DNA of 64,000 nt, taken from NCBI GenBank assembly GCA_019775845.1, contig JADQAV010000008.1, positions 1,044,884 to 1,108,883 of the forward strand. The letters are read 5' to 3'. Source of the stretch: Myrmaecium sp. VS I D KN 1. Lineage: Eukaryota > Ascomycota > Dothideomycetes > Valsariales > Valsariaceae. Both the position numbers and the translations under genes were made by a program. This document shows, piece after piece, positions 25,471 to 36,907 of the stretch; position 1 is the first letter of the stretch; every line of letters begins with the position of its first letter. The notes beneath the pieces are model-generated. The model was given only the letters and a program-made list of their open reading frames with translations. It was not told the DNA's origin and searched no databases.

Positions 25471-26211
25471 GCTGCTGCTGCCGTGCAGGATGTAGAAGAA
25501 GGCTGCGAGGGGTAGGAGCTGCGTGGGCTCGCATTGGAAGAAGTGAAGGGCTTGGAGGTAGCCTTGCTTCATGAATTCAAGCTGTGGGCGGGCTTGGCCT
25601 TGAGCTTGGCCTTGAGCCTGGCGCTCTGGCTGCATCTGAGGCTCAGGTTGCAGCTGGGGTGGGGGTGGGAGCTGTGGCTGCGGTGGGATCTGCGCCTGGA
25701 ACTGAGGTTGCAGCTGGGCTTGACCCTGGTGTCCTGGCTGAAGCTGAGGCTGAAGTGGCAGCTGCGGTTGAAGCTGCGGTTGAGGCTGCGATTGAAGCTG
25801 GGGCTGTGGCTGGAACCGGGGTTGGAGCTGAGGTTGAATGGGCTGCTGGGGCGGCCACTGTTGCTGATATTGCTGAGGTTGCCAGACTTGCTGCTGCGGC
25901 TGCCCGATGTATTGATGGGGGATCCAGGGGAAGCCGCCGGGGATCTGGGCTGCGTTGGGAGCAGGAATGAAAGCTGGCGTTGCTCGTTGGTGGGGATGGG
26001 GATGGTGATGATGATGGTGGTGGTGGTGATGGTTAGGGCGATGATGGTGCGGTGGGTTATGACTAGGACGGCTATAGGTTGGACGACGATAAGCAGCATG
26101 CGGTAGCTGCTCGTTGTTGAAATTGACGTTTGCTCCTTCGAAGTCGTCCTGCTGGTTCAATCGCGCCCGCTCTGCGAACGCAGGATGGTCATGCTGGTTG
26201 TTCGCCGACAT
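23860..26211 (-). CDS. prion-like Q/N/H/P-rich protein of unknown function
   Basis: One uninterrupted 783-codon frame starting MSANNQHDHPAFAERARL. The N-terminal third contains a poly-His tract, then a long Gln-Pro-Leu region of QPQLQ-type repeats (~110-235). A moderately ordered segment follows (FMKQGYLQALHFFQCEPTQLLPLAAFFYIL). A run of 14 Asn is encoded by a (TTG)n microsatellite on the plus strand at ~25428-25470. The centre (~300-400) looks like the only folded part (WIRRHIRHAIYTGRFAQ, MRILRELGLQWGAFIFQ, WNVRDMMEG). The C-terminus is Pro/Gln-rich, then strongly acidic (MIDDDTDVEITGDESEGE). The mix of Q/N tracts and an acidic tail would suit a transcription or RNA-granule factor, but this is inference only. 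No known domain is recognised. Confidence 0.7.
25428..25470. repeat. TTG trinucleotide microsatellite encoding poly-Asn
   Basis: About 14 uninterrupted TTG/TGT units on the plus strand, read as AAC codons on the minus strand within the Q-rich gene. It is followed by GCT units that give Ser codons. Pure repeats of this type are prone to length change between strains. Confidence 0.85.
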
Positions 26212-29200
26212 GTTTCTACCTCCTTGCTTCTCTCTGTTCTTATTTGTTGATTCTGTGCGCCTTTCTTCCCTTCTTTCTCCTGAGAGACGCGTGGTCCTTT
26301 TTCTTCGTCTTTCCTTTGATCCTCTTGTGTGGATTCTTTCCGCCTCTGCTTCTGGAAGAGGTGTATGCAGGTGTGAAAACGACTGCAGAGGATTGTCGTG
26401 ATGACTGATGACCGACGATTGAGGCGTGTGGTGGCGCGTGAAGGAAAAGATGGAAGAAGAGCGTCGGTGTTAAGTATCGACGAAAGACTATAGCCCTGTT
26501 CAACAAAGTGAAAAGCAAATGTTCGCGCTTTTCTATTCTTGTCTCTTTTCGCCCGTGCAGTCACTGTTCGGGTTTGGCTAAGGGTTTGATGTCAGTCACC
26601 TTTTTCTTTCCTTTCGACCTTCTTTTCTTACTTTATTTCTTACCTTCTTTGTACCTTCCTGCGTTCCTTGCTTTCTCTGCAGTCACTGTTTGTAACAAGC
26701 TTCTGCTTGTTCTGGTTCTCAAGCTTTCTGGTTTTTGCTTCAAGTCAGTCGCGACGATTAGCTACTGGCCGTGGCTGTGACTGACCAAGAGCTGCTGTCT
26801 GCCTTGTTCATTCCCTGATCTAGTGATCACGTCCGTCGTCGGTTTGTCAATGAGCGTTTGACTCTCGATTCAGATTCAGGAAACGAAAGATGTTGCGAAC
26901 GACACCTTTTACTTGTGCCTCTTCCGACGCCCTTGTCACGAACTGTCACCGCGTGCAAATGTCAGACGCTTTGCTTTTTCCGTCGCTCTTGCTCGTTCTT
27001 GCTTGTCTGCTCTGTCGAATCGATACCTCGGAATGTGACAGCTGTGACGGTTGGTGTTGGTTGTTGTCACTTCAGACCGACGCTCTGGTTTTCGTTAGGC
27101 GACTTGAGTCCGGTTGGGGTTGGTGCGAGGAAGCGAACAAGGAGCCTTCCCGCCTCTGCAGGGCAATCCGGTGCCCGCCCTCTTCTAATTTCTTTTCTTT
27201 TTCTCTTTCCCTCGCCTTCGTGTGGGCTTTTCGTTCTTGGTGCTGCTTCTTGTTTTGAGTACATTTTCCTGTCGCTTGTTCAGTGGTGAGTACACAGATG
27301 CGTCTACATTCGTGAGTCGCTTGCTAAGTTGATGTCCTTTTCGTGTCGAAGTCATTTAGGATTTGTGCGGTCCCTCCTTTCCGTTCTGTCCAGAAAGAGG
27401 GGCCGTGAAACGGTCGTCCCGTTGCCTTCACGCTCCAGACAGATTCTTTCCCGGCGACTGCGAGAGGCACGAAGCTCCTCCGAAAATGGAAGGGTCGGCC
27501 TCATAACGGTATGAAGACTCACGTCACGGAGGACATAGATCTGTATCGAGTGAGGATGTACCTTTCGTATCGTCTGAGTTGAGACCCAAGGAGGAACCCG
27601 ACGGCAGTTTGGAGGGTATGATTCGTCTTGCCTCCGGTGCGGGGGCAGCTCCCTCTCCACCCATCCTTCTCTTAGGAAATTGGACGAGCGGACTGAAATT
27701 TTCAGGTGGACAATGCAATGAAGAAAACAGTGACATTTGATTCCTCTGCTCCTTGGACTTTGGACGGACAATAAAATGAAGTGAGAGAGAAAGAAGAGAG
27801 AAAGAAGAGAGAGAGATAATTACAAAAGCAAAGGACAAGGAGAAGAATGACAGAAATGAAACATGGATGGGGTTTCTCATTCACCTAGAATCCCGCTAAT
27901 TTGAAGGCGACATCATCCTTCGAATCGCTGCCCCTTCCTCTCCCTCATTGTTTCGTACAAGCTATCCCCTTTCTCCCCTGTTGAGCTTGGTGATCTCCGG
28001 TCCCCTCTTGAGCTTGGTGATCTCCGATCCCCTTTCTTCCTCTGTTTTCATCCCCTGCATCTGCATCTCACCTAGGGAGAGAGGGGGGAGTAATGTATCA
28101 TTTTCCTTTCGAGGGGTACGTCTTGAAATCACTTTTCTTATTACTCTCGAATGACGAAGGTGAACAAAAAGTAGTAGAACGTGGTAGGGCAAGGGATGCC
28201 GGGAACGCGAAGAGAAAGCCAGGAGGAAACCGCGCCGTGCCCTGAAGAATCGAAATCTTCCAATGCGCGCGGCCCCTAAGAGCATTATCGTAACGCATCA
28301 AGGAGTGGAAAAGAGAGCATGGAGCTTGTGAACTCTCAGTATCACCCCTTGACGTCATGAAGGGCTGCGATTATTGCTTGGGTTTGCAGTTTGGGGAGGT
28401 ATGCGGGGCGCATGGATCGATGCCTGAACTTGTCCTTAAAGTGAGGCGGACGGACGGCGCTTGTGGGTTGATGATGAGGGGCGCGCGGGGTGAGGGGGGA
28501 GGGATGGGATAGGTTGACATGAGGCTGTACGCACCTACGTATGGTTGTCGCTCGATTTGACGGGACTCAATGGAAGGGGTGCAGATCGAGGGCGGCAGAT
28601 GGGGTATTGCTGTACATGGCAGTCAGTCTCGTAGGCCTCAAGGCTCCTCGTGGCTCGTGGCTCCTGGATCGTGGCTCGAGCGCAGCAGGCTCGGGCCGAA
28701 ACGAGATGAGGATGTGAAAAGCTGGGGCTGGCTGCGGGAGGTGGAGGGATTTGAAAAAAAGAGAGAGGAAGAAAAGAGAGGGCGATAAGAAAGAGGGGAT
28801 CGTCACCGATGGGATGGAGCATCGTCGTCCCTTTCGTGCTAGGACGCCCTGTCTTCACGTTGTCATTCCCCTGTCCCACGTGGTGCGGTCCATGTGCAGA
28901 TCGCGGAGAAAAAGCGAGGGCGAGGGAGAGCTTCGGCCAAACCCAATTTCCCTTTTTCTCATCGCTGCCCAACCTGGCCGAACCAGATGAATGGGTGCGA
29001 TCAAGGGCCTCCTCTTGTGTATTTTCTTTTCCGTGACATCCCTCCTCAAGAGAGCGAAAGGCATCATGGTCGGTATGCCTTGGAGTTTGCTTTTTTGGCA
29101 ATGGAAATAATGGAGTGGCGCCCCTCCCCCGCCAGGAACCGGTGGCACTTGCGCCCCTGAGCGAGAGGCTCGGATGCAGATCCTTTCCGGGTTGGGCATG

Positions 29201-31732
29201 CGCAGCAATGATTGAGCACGAAAGAAGACAGGAAAAAAAAGAAGTGATGAGAGAAATTGGTAAAGAGTATGTATAATGAGGACTTCAGATGGCAAAACAA
29301 TGAGCAGAAAAGGTAACAAAGTAACCAGAATAGAAAAGAATTTGTCATTCGTGGTCCGGTGGATAGGTAAGAAATGAGATAGGCATACTGGATTGGCGAT
29401 ACCTGCAGTAGATCGTCAGAGAAAGAGCCGGACGAACAGCGAGACGAAGCGGTGGAGACGGGCTCGTCGGTTCTCCTATATCGTTTCCCTATCGCATTCA
29501 TCATCGCAGTTCATCATCAGTCCAGCCAATACTCACCCACAGACCTCATCCACGCTCTCAGCCATCGATCCAGTCATTAACAGCGACCGATTCATCACGT
29601 GCAACTCGTAAATGATCGATCAATCCCAGGTTCTGCCCCACACTCGAACGAACGCGCCACGTGGGAAAAGGGAAGAAAGAAAGGAGTTTGTACCACGACC
29701 CCTTGCGTGTGGAAAGACGCAGGGACCTTTTCCCTTTTTTTTTCTTCTTTTTTCTATTTGTTTTTTCTCGGCTTTTACCCCTCCTCGATGATCATTTGCC
29801 TCTTTGAGGGTTGGGGCAGAGAGGGGGGAGGAAAGGATTGTTCAGCTTGTTGATGATGTGCACGTACATACGCTGCTGTGCTTTTAGAGGGGTTTGCGTT
29901 TGCGGTCCCAGATCGTTATGTAACAAAACGGTGTTGGTTCGGTTCGGTTCAGCTTCGGCCTTACGGCCGTAAACGCTTCTGCGTTTTCCCCAGTGTTCGA
30001 GAAGAGACCTCGGGGTTTTCCCCGTCCTGTGATTTTATCACCTTGTTATCACCTTGTTATCTGGTGTTATATAGATGATTTGGATGCCGGGATCCAGGGA
30101 GTTCATATACTCGCCTCACCCACCGATGCATGCTGCTGGCTGCCCTTGTGCCCGGGAATCGGCCCTGGTGGAAGGGGTCTAGAAAGGTCGTCCGGTTGCA
30201 GATAGATGAGGTGAGTCCTGGCCCGTGGTTTTGGCGGAGGGGGTGTTCGGTTTACCGTGTTTTTGTTGTCGTTAGTTTTTTATCGGGTTCCTCCGGGTTA
30301 TCATTCTGTACGGTATTTGTACTGCAACATGGAAGATCTGATATGGAATGGCGTCGCCATTCGCTGGAACGGACACGAGCAGGGGAATACCCAAAGTTTC
30401 CCGAGTTTCGGGGTCCCCTGGCAACAGGGTCGTCACTTAGCGCATGGGTTCACCCCTCGCTTAACGCTTCAGCCCATCCATCGTGCGGCTGGCCGGTCAG
30501 GGGGCTAAAGGAGAAAAGGTCCGAATGCAGCTGAGAAGACAAGCGGGCTGTTCCTTGTCACACCCGTCTGTCAGAAGAACCTTGTTGTCCTGCCGTCCTC
30601 TGCCCCTGCATGAACGGCTCTGCTGGTGTTGACAGTGACGCCGGCCAACTTCCGAATCTTCATGCAGGGGGAGAGCAAGCGCGAGAAAGAAACGACGAGA
30701 AATTTGCACTCGTCCTTTTTTTTGGTCACTTCTCCTTTACTGCTTTTTGCTCTTTTCTCGTCCGTTTCAGCCCTTCTGACATTGTGGGAAGATTCTGCGA
30801 GGGTGCGATCTTGCAAAGCTTTGTCGAGCATCCTGCCGGATTCCCGTCGTGCAATGGCGTGCAGGAGGACCAGGTCAGAGGGATCCCACGGAAGGATGAA
30901 GAAACGAGGGCTTCTACGCCATCGGGCCACTGTCGCCATTATTGCAGGGACAGGGACAAGGCCTGCTGTCCGGGTCGTGCTCCGATTTGTATCTCATTGA
31001 TGGACCTGGTTATCACAGCGACGTGGACGTTGCCGCCGCTACGACAACGAGAACAACAACAACAAGCCGCCCGATGCGATTCGGCACGGTGCGCACACGG
31101 ACGGGGTGCGATCTTGAGTTGTCGCGCGAGAGAGTACGAGAAGGAGGAGCGTGTGTAAAGTGGCTGAAACCCGGTTCCCACGGTGGCCCCGTCGGGTACC
31201 TCCTTCATGCTGGTCCAGTGCGTTTATTACGGAGTGAGTACTGCACTCTTGCTGCACTCTATCCTTGTTCCGCAGAAAATACCCAGTTCAGTGTCACAAT
31301 CTTCTTTCGTGCCACGAGGTACTTTGATGTATGGAATCAATGGTGCATGAGCGTGGCAGAGATGACGAACGGCGAAGGTGCAGAATTGATTTGCGACGGT
31401 CGCGTGAACTGAGCAGCAGACTCAGCCGAAAAGGGCAAATGCTGGAGAGGGAGAAGCAGCTTGTGAAGCCGAGCTCCGAGAGCGTGTGAGAAGAACGAGG
31501 GTGTGAGGGACGAGGAAAGAGTGGAGTTGCTGTTGCATGGACGAACGCGAGGAGCCGGCGCCTGAGGCCGCTCTCGGTCCGGCTTGATCCGTGCATGCCT
31601 GGCGATCGGCCGAGCCTGAATTCCTCTCCACTCTCTCCTCGTCCTCGACCATTCACAATCGCCAGCCGGGTCGGCACCTCCCCACCGACCTACTCGGATT
31701 GTCCAAGTACCGTCCGCAACCTCGGTCACCAC
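26212..31732. other. ~5.5-kb gene-poor interval
   Basis: No frame over this stretch has recognisable domains, convincing splice structure or family resemblance. It lies between the 5' ends of two divergently transcribed genes. The part next to the Q-rich gene (26.2-27.5 kb) is pyrimidine-rich on the plus strand, as expected for a long 5' UTR or promoter. A 27-bp tandem duplication sits at 27975-28028 (TTGAGCTTGGTGATCTCCG core). Small hairpin-like sequence occurs near 29950-29985. Short frames such as 30257-30508 cannot be supported. Confidence 0.4.
27975..28028. repeat. 27-bp tandem duplication
   Basis: Two adjacent copies of a 27-bp unit, each containing TTGAGCTTGGTGATCTCCG. They differ at two positions and lie in the gene-poor interval. 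Confidence 0.7.
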
Positions 31733-31740
31733 CCACGCCA

Positions 31741-32174
31741 GGATGAACCTATGGAACACCACACCTTTTTCCTAGGGAGCACCACCGTAACAATAGTCCT
31801 CCACATTTTAGAAGGTATTGATCCTCACACCCACGCTTACGCAGGCCCATCGCCCACGCAGGCCCATCACCCACGCAGGCCCTCTCGTAGGCCCTCAGGT
31901 CCCTGGAGGGGGCCTGCGAGGGGCGCTCCGTGGGCCAGTAAGGAAGCCTGTAGATGGGCCTGCGAGGGGGCCTGCGAGGGGCTGCTGAGGGCGTCTTGAG
32001 GGCCTGCGAAAGGGCGCCTGCAAAAGGGCCTGCGAGGGAAGGCCTACGGAGTACGTGAGTATTCTGAGGAGATACCAACCCGTGCCTCCCGTGGCCTTGG
32101 CTGCCTGTTGGGGGAAAGTCAGGCCCACAGTGGTGCTCCCTAGGAAAGAGGTGTGGTGTTCCATAGGTTCATCC
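31741..32174. mobile_element. hAT-like MITE with 48-bp TIRs and 8-bp target duplication
   Basis: The ends 31741-31788 and 32127-32174 are inverted repeats matching at 46 of 48 positions, beginning GGATGAACCTATGGAACACC. Directly outside both ends is the same 8-bp sequence CCACGCCA (31733-31740 and 32175-32182), a target-site duplication. The 434-bp body has no coding capacity. It is filled with short imperfect repeats (GCCTGCGAGGG/ACGCAGGCCC type) in both orientations, which form subterminal palindromes. Size, structure and the 8-bp duplication fit a non-autonomous hAT-superfamily element; the superfamily assignment rests mainly on duplication length. The near-identical ends suggest fairly recent insertion. 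Confidence 0.85.
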
Positions 32175-32182
32175 CCACGCCA

Positions 32183-32932
32183 TGCCATTCCTCACGCCAA
32201 ACCCACCTATCCTCCACCTATCCACCACCACGCTGCTGCCAGACCCACTCACTACTTGACGTACGGCCCCTCCTCGCTCGCTGAATCCCGCACGCCCCGT
32301 GTGCCATGACAATCTAACAGCCGAGATTCACTCAATCAAGGGCTCCTTCACACCACCACCCAATCTCGCCATGGAGGATGGAGGAGCACCAGTCCGCCAC
32401 GCTGCACATCACTTCAGCTACGCTCTCTATTGTAACGAACCGACGGCCATCGAGGAACCAGACGATCTGGATGAACCATTTCATTCGCTTCTCACGCAGG
32501 GTGCCCCACACCACCATATCCCCAAAGGACCCTCACACCCTCATCCATCCCATCCCTCGCAAAAACTACTTCCATGAACGCTCCCCCTACCTCACATGCC
32601 TCCCTTCTTCCCGCCCGACCTGACCTGACCTGACGCATCTTTACCCCGTGCGATCAAGCCGACCCATCCGCTCTCTCCACACAGGGTCCCTTCCCCTTCC
32701 CAGCCGGGGAAGCCGTCTCTCGACCCTTTCCATATCACTCACTTCCTTCGAAAGGCCCTCATAGTCCGGAGCAGAGTGATTCATCGTGGAAGAGATTCCG
32801 ACCTCTCGCTCGTCCCTCCACCTTCCTTCGAGGGGACGAGGCAGAACTCCACGCTCTTTTTAACTCTCCTCTCGTTTATCCAGAGATTCTTTCACCTACG
32901 ACAGACGGTGGGCGCGGACGCAAAACTGAGCC
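32183..32932. other. upstream region of second rhodopsin-domain gene
   Basis: About 750 bp between the MITE and the next start codon, C-rich and pyrimidine-rich, with no supported gene. It likely carries the promoter and 5' UTR of the gene at 32933. Confidence 0.4.
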
Positions 32933-34436
32933 ATGCAGCCTTCGTCGCGGGGCAACAATGCCCTCATCCCTTCAATCGTCTTTGTGGTACTCGCATGGGT
33001 TGTCGTAGCAATGCGAGTATGGACGCGCTTCGGTCTGCTACGGAACGTCGGCCTGGATGAGTACCTGATCGTACTTTCATTGGTAAGGACCGCCTCTGAA
33101 GGCTCATGACGGCACGGCCAGGGACCCCCAGTTAACAGCAACGACATCTAGTTCTGCTCTACCGCCCTTGTCGTCTTAATTGGCGAGCAGGTCCGCTACG
33201 GCATGGGCCGCCACATCGCCACGCTGTCCGACGAGGAGCAGGTGAACTCGATGAAGGTACGTCTCCTGTGCCCGGCGCCAACAATCTCAACACCCTCCAA
33301 CTAACCTCCAACCACTAACAGTGCTTCTGGGCTTCCCTCCTCGTCTACTACCTCTCTCTCGGCCTGACGAAATCATCCATCCTCCTCCAATATCTTCGCC
33401 TGTTTCCCCTGCCGCACTTCCGGCGCTGGGACTTTGGCGTTCTCGCCGTCGTAGTGCTGTACACTACGTGGGCCTTCTTCGCTTCGATCTTCGAGTGCTG
33501 GCCCATTTCGTATTTCTGGACGAAGGCAGGCCACGGGGTCTGCCTGAACCAAGCCGCGGTCTGGTTCACCAACGCGAGCATCAACATCGCCACGGATATC
33601 GCCATCATCCTCCTGCCGATGCCGGTGCTGAAGGGGTTGAACTTGGGGTCCCGGCAGCGGCGGGCGGTCATGGGCGTCTTCGCGCTGGGTGGCTTGTAAG
33701 TCTCCTCTTTCCTCCCCTCATTTCCCTCCCACCCCTTCCACTAACCTCTTTACCCGCCAGCGTATGCGTCACCTCCATCCTGCGCCTACAATCCCTCGTC
33801 AAGATCTCCAACTCGACCGACGCAACCTACGACAACCCGTCCGCAGCCATGTGGAGCTCGATCGAAACCTCCGTCGGGATCATCTGCGCGTGCCTACCCA
33901 CCCTACGGCCCCTCCTCAGCCGCTGGTTCCCCCGCCTCATGCCCTGGAGCAGCGCCCGCCTGACCGAGAACCCGGACTTCAGCGGCTACGGCGCGCGCAG
34001 CCGCGTCGCGACCAACGCCGAGGGCGGCGTCAACCTGAGCCGCGTCGGCCGCAGCAAGCGCGGCGCCGACACCGCCGCCGGCGGCACCGGCACCGGCACC
34101 GTCCGACGGGGATGGCTGGAGACGGTCACGGGTCGACGCGGCAGCGAGGAGGATGAGGAGGCGGATATTGGCTGGGGCGCGCTGGGCAAGGAGGGTGGCG
34201 AGGAGATCCGCGTCGTTACTGTGCTGGAGCAGCGTGTTGAGGTGGAGGGCTGGGAGAGCGGGGAGGGCAGCGAGAAGGGTGCGCCGGCGAAGATGGTACC
34301 GCGTAGCCCTGGCTTGAGTGGCGCGAGCGTGGGCGATGATGGGCTTGAGGCGGATGATGTGACGCCGGCTGCGGGCAGGGTTCGGAAACACGGGAGCACG
34401 GATACGCTGGTGAGGGATGTTGGGCGGATGGGATGA
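32933..34436 (+). CDS. fungal rhodopsin-domain (SAT4-like) integral membrane protein, long cytosolic tail
   Basis: Four exons: 32933..33082, 33152..33256, 33322..33695 and 33761..34436, about 434 aa with consistent phases. Hydrophobic helices include LIPSIVFVVLAWVVVAMRVW, STALVVLIGEQV, LLVYYLSLGLTKSSILLQYL, FGVLAVVVLYTTWAFFASIF and INIATDIAIILLPMPVLKGL. Family motifs include VGLDEYL after helix 1, FECWPISYFW, and the ETSVGIICACLPTLRPLLSR segment after the last helix. A ~170-residue Gly/Ser/charged tail follows. It is related to the gene at 17896: both first exons are exactly 50 codons, end in phase 0 and cover helix 1 plus the D(D/E)Y motif. Function is unknown; a membrane sensor role is inferred from the family. 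Confidence 0.85.
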
Positions 34437-35704
34437 TTGGGTTCTTCTTCTTTTCGTTCTGTTTCCTCGTTGTCTCGCTTTTTTCCTATCCTGAATGTTT
34501 GTGTGGACATGATATCCCCCCCTTTCCTTTTTCGTTTTCGCTTTCTTTCTTTGTTTGTTTCAACTGAGGTACTTACATGTGTCCTTGTAACTCCCATACC
34601 ATACCCCCTCTCATAATCTTTCCTTCCTCTCAATTGTCCCGAGTCTCCTCCATCTTGAGTGGTGTTTTCACATCGTCTTATCCTTTCCTCTGAACGTCCC
34701 TTTTCCTACTCTCCCTTCTTGCACTTTCTCTTTGTTTGTCGGTTGGTTTTTCTCGATGAATCGGTTCTATATGGGTATTGTACCCCGCACCCCCGGAGCC
34801 GGACCGTCCCGGTTAGGACAGGTTGATCTGGATGAGGATATGTATGGCGCGGCATTGATGGATTAATGGATGGATGAACGGACGGGGGCTTGCTCAAATG
34901 ACATCGGAAGGGGAGGAGGTTTGTTGCTAGCGATCCCTGTTGTATATTAGTGGGTCGGGACGATTGGAAGTCATGACCTTTGTCTATCAAGAACCCTTAC
35001 CTTTCTGTTTATCTGTATGTGTTACTTTTGATGACATTACCTCCTCTTCCTTCCACCTGCTGCATCTTCAATTTTGTTTTATCCACGTCCTTCGTCAGAT
35101 GGGTCCGTTGCTGCTGGACCTGTCCTCCTCGCAGTAACTACGTTGCTCTGCGCTTCAGCGCCCGGCTGATGTACTACCTGAGGAGGTGATTACCTGCCTC
35201 CCTTACTCTCGCCAGGCTTTCGCGAAGCACACCATGTCATCTTTTCTGCCACCCGGTCTTCTCCCCGCTTGCGTGAGGGAGATCGCTGTGGACAGCTTAG
35301 ACTCTCAGCTGACTATGACCATCAAGGGCGTGTTTGCGCAACAGAGGGTAACAATTTGTAGAGTCCTACAAATTACAGGGAGATTGTACACACACAGTCC
35401 TCGTCCCTCCCATACAAAGACGCTTGCCTGAGTTGTTCTTGCCTCAGCCCGCGCCTATCCGTTCAACTTTTCTTCCGACGCTTACATTGTTATCATACAG
35501 CTGGATCCTCATCTGTACAATGGGGGAAAGGACCGCGGGTATAACTACCACCGATCAACGGGCCTGGGGATGTTTGCTCGACAGATTGAATTGCCTATCG
35601 ACCACGGAACTGTTTGATTCACTCTTCTCCAAACCGTTCAGCATAAGTTTGTTTCCTCTCTCATATTGGATCATTCTTCTCAACGCATCCACCTCTACAC
35701 CGGT
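34437..35704. other. intergenic
   Basis: About 1.27 kb, T/pyrimidine-rich in its first third. No gene is supported on either strand. It should contain the 3' UTR of the rhodopsin-domain gene and the promoter of the next small gene. Confidence 0.45.
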
Positions 35705-36397
35705 ATGTCGAACATGGCGTCCAACCCCTTACTGCAACACTTCATGCTCCTCCGCGGGACGCAGAAGGAAGTTCCTACGAGGCCGGTGGAGCAGAAGCTT
35801 GAAGAACGCGCAGATAAAAAGACATCGAGCCCCGTACCTCCCACAACATCAAGCAAGGACAATGGCAAAATCAGCCAGCAGCACGCCTGGTTCGACGAGG
35901 AAGTAGCCAAACTCGAACTCAGATCATACTCCGCTCCTACCCCCGGTCCTCCTTCGAACGAAGGGATCAGGACGCCAGCCGTAGAGCCTCTATCACCAGC
36001 ATCCTCGGACGGCAGCACAGACTCCCTAATCGCCTTACTAGAAGAGCAGCGCCTAGATGCGGCCGCGATGCTGCAGTCGTTCCAGAGCAAAGACGCGCAG
36101 ATCCGCGCTTTGGAAGGGGCGTTGAGGCACGCTGAGGGGCGTCATGAGGAGGAGCTGGAGGGGCTTCGGAGACAGCTGGAGGCGATGAAGTTGGCGCGTG
36201 AGGAGCTTGAGGGCGTGAGAGAGAGGGTGGAGAGGTTGGAGGGGGAGATGCTGGGGGTAGATGAAGGGGTGGATGAGGGGATGGAGGATATGAGGACAGA
36301 AAAGGAGATTTTGTGGGAGATTAGGTGGCGGGGGGAGTGCAGGATGAGGGAGTTGGAGGTGGAGAGGAGGGGGTTGAGGTTGGAGAGGGGGTTGTGA
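35705..36397 (+). CDS. small hypothetical protein with C-terminal coiled coil
   Basis: A single exon of 230 codons starting MSNMASNPLLQHF; the open frame extends upstream only through a TTG. The first ~100 residues are Pro/Ser/Lys-rich and disordered. Residues ~115-230 are Glu/Arg/Leu-rich with heptad spacing (ALLEEQRLDAAAMLQSF, IRALEGALRHAE, LEGLRRQLEAMKLAREEL), predicting a long coiled coil. Codon use in the last part is strongly GAG/GGG-biased. No known family is recognised. It is probably a real but lineage-restricted gene. Confidence 0.55.
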   Translation: MSNMASNPLLQHFMLLRGTQKEVPTRPVEQKLEERADKKTSSPVPPTTSSKDNGKISQQHAWFDEEVAKLELRSYSAPTPGPPSNEGIRTPAVEPLSPASSDGSTDSLIALLEEQRLDAAAMLQSFQSKDAQIRALEGALRHAEGRHEEELEGLRRQLEAMKLAREELEGVRERVERLEGEMLGVDEGVDEGMEDMRTEKEILWEIRWRGECRMRELEVERRGLRLERGL

Positions 36398-36907
36398 GGT
36401 GTATATGTGCCCTTGACGCAGGAGACTGTGAATACCTAAAGTGTGTGTGATATCGTATAGAGATTCCTCTTAAGTCTGCAATATTATGCTTCTTCTTCTA
36501 CCTAGGCTTCGAATGCTTCTTCCCCTTTGTCTGTTTCTTGTTAACTTGGCTACAAGTATTGCGTGTCTGTGTACCGATCTTCATGATTAAAACCTCCGAC
36601 GGTGGCTAGCCAGCTGGCTATGTTCTGACGGGGAAAACATTGTTACCTTTCTTAATGAAGCTGGCTGCTCTTCTCTCACGCCAGCCACGATGTTCTTTGT
36701 GGCTCGCAAACATTGTTACCCTGGCACTCAAATCCCACGATCAACTTCATTGTTCTCCTAGACCGCCCACGCACCCATATAAAGAGCGGCCACATCCCTC
36801 CCAAAGCCAGACCACACTTTTCCCAAACGCCACCACTTCCATCCATCCACATCTCTTTCAGAAAATCCACTCTTAACTACATCCGGACCCAACCTCACCC
36901 ACCCACC
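36398..36907. other. intergenic/promoter region
   Basis: About 510 bp between two tandem plus-strand genes. It contains two copies of AACATTGTTACC (~36637 and ~36709) about 70 bp apart, plus the TATA box described separately. Confidence 0.4.
36778..36783 (+). promoter_or_regulatory. TATA box candidate
   Basis: TATAAA 130 bp upstream of the ATG at 36908, in otherwise C-rich leader sequence. The spacing is plausible for a short fungal 5' UTR. Confidence 0.45.

Noticed and set aside
24270-25534. Long frames on both strands over the Q-rich gene
   Set aside because: Explained by GC-rich repeats; the 783-codon frame has the better start and a coherent domain layout.
30130-31412. Overlapping frames of 120-180 codons
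   Set aside because: All three frames on both strands are moderately open, none has domain-like hydrophobic patterning or consistent splice joins.
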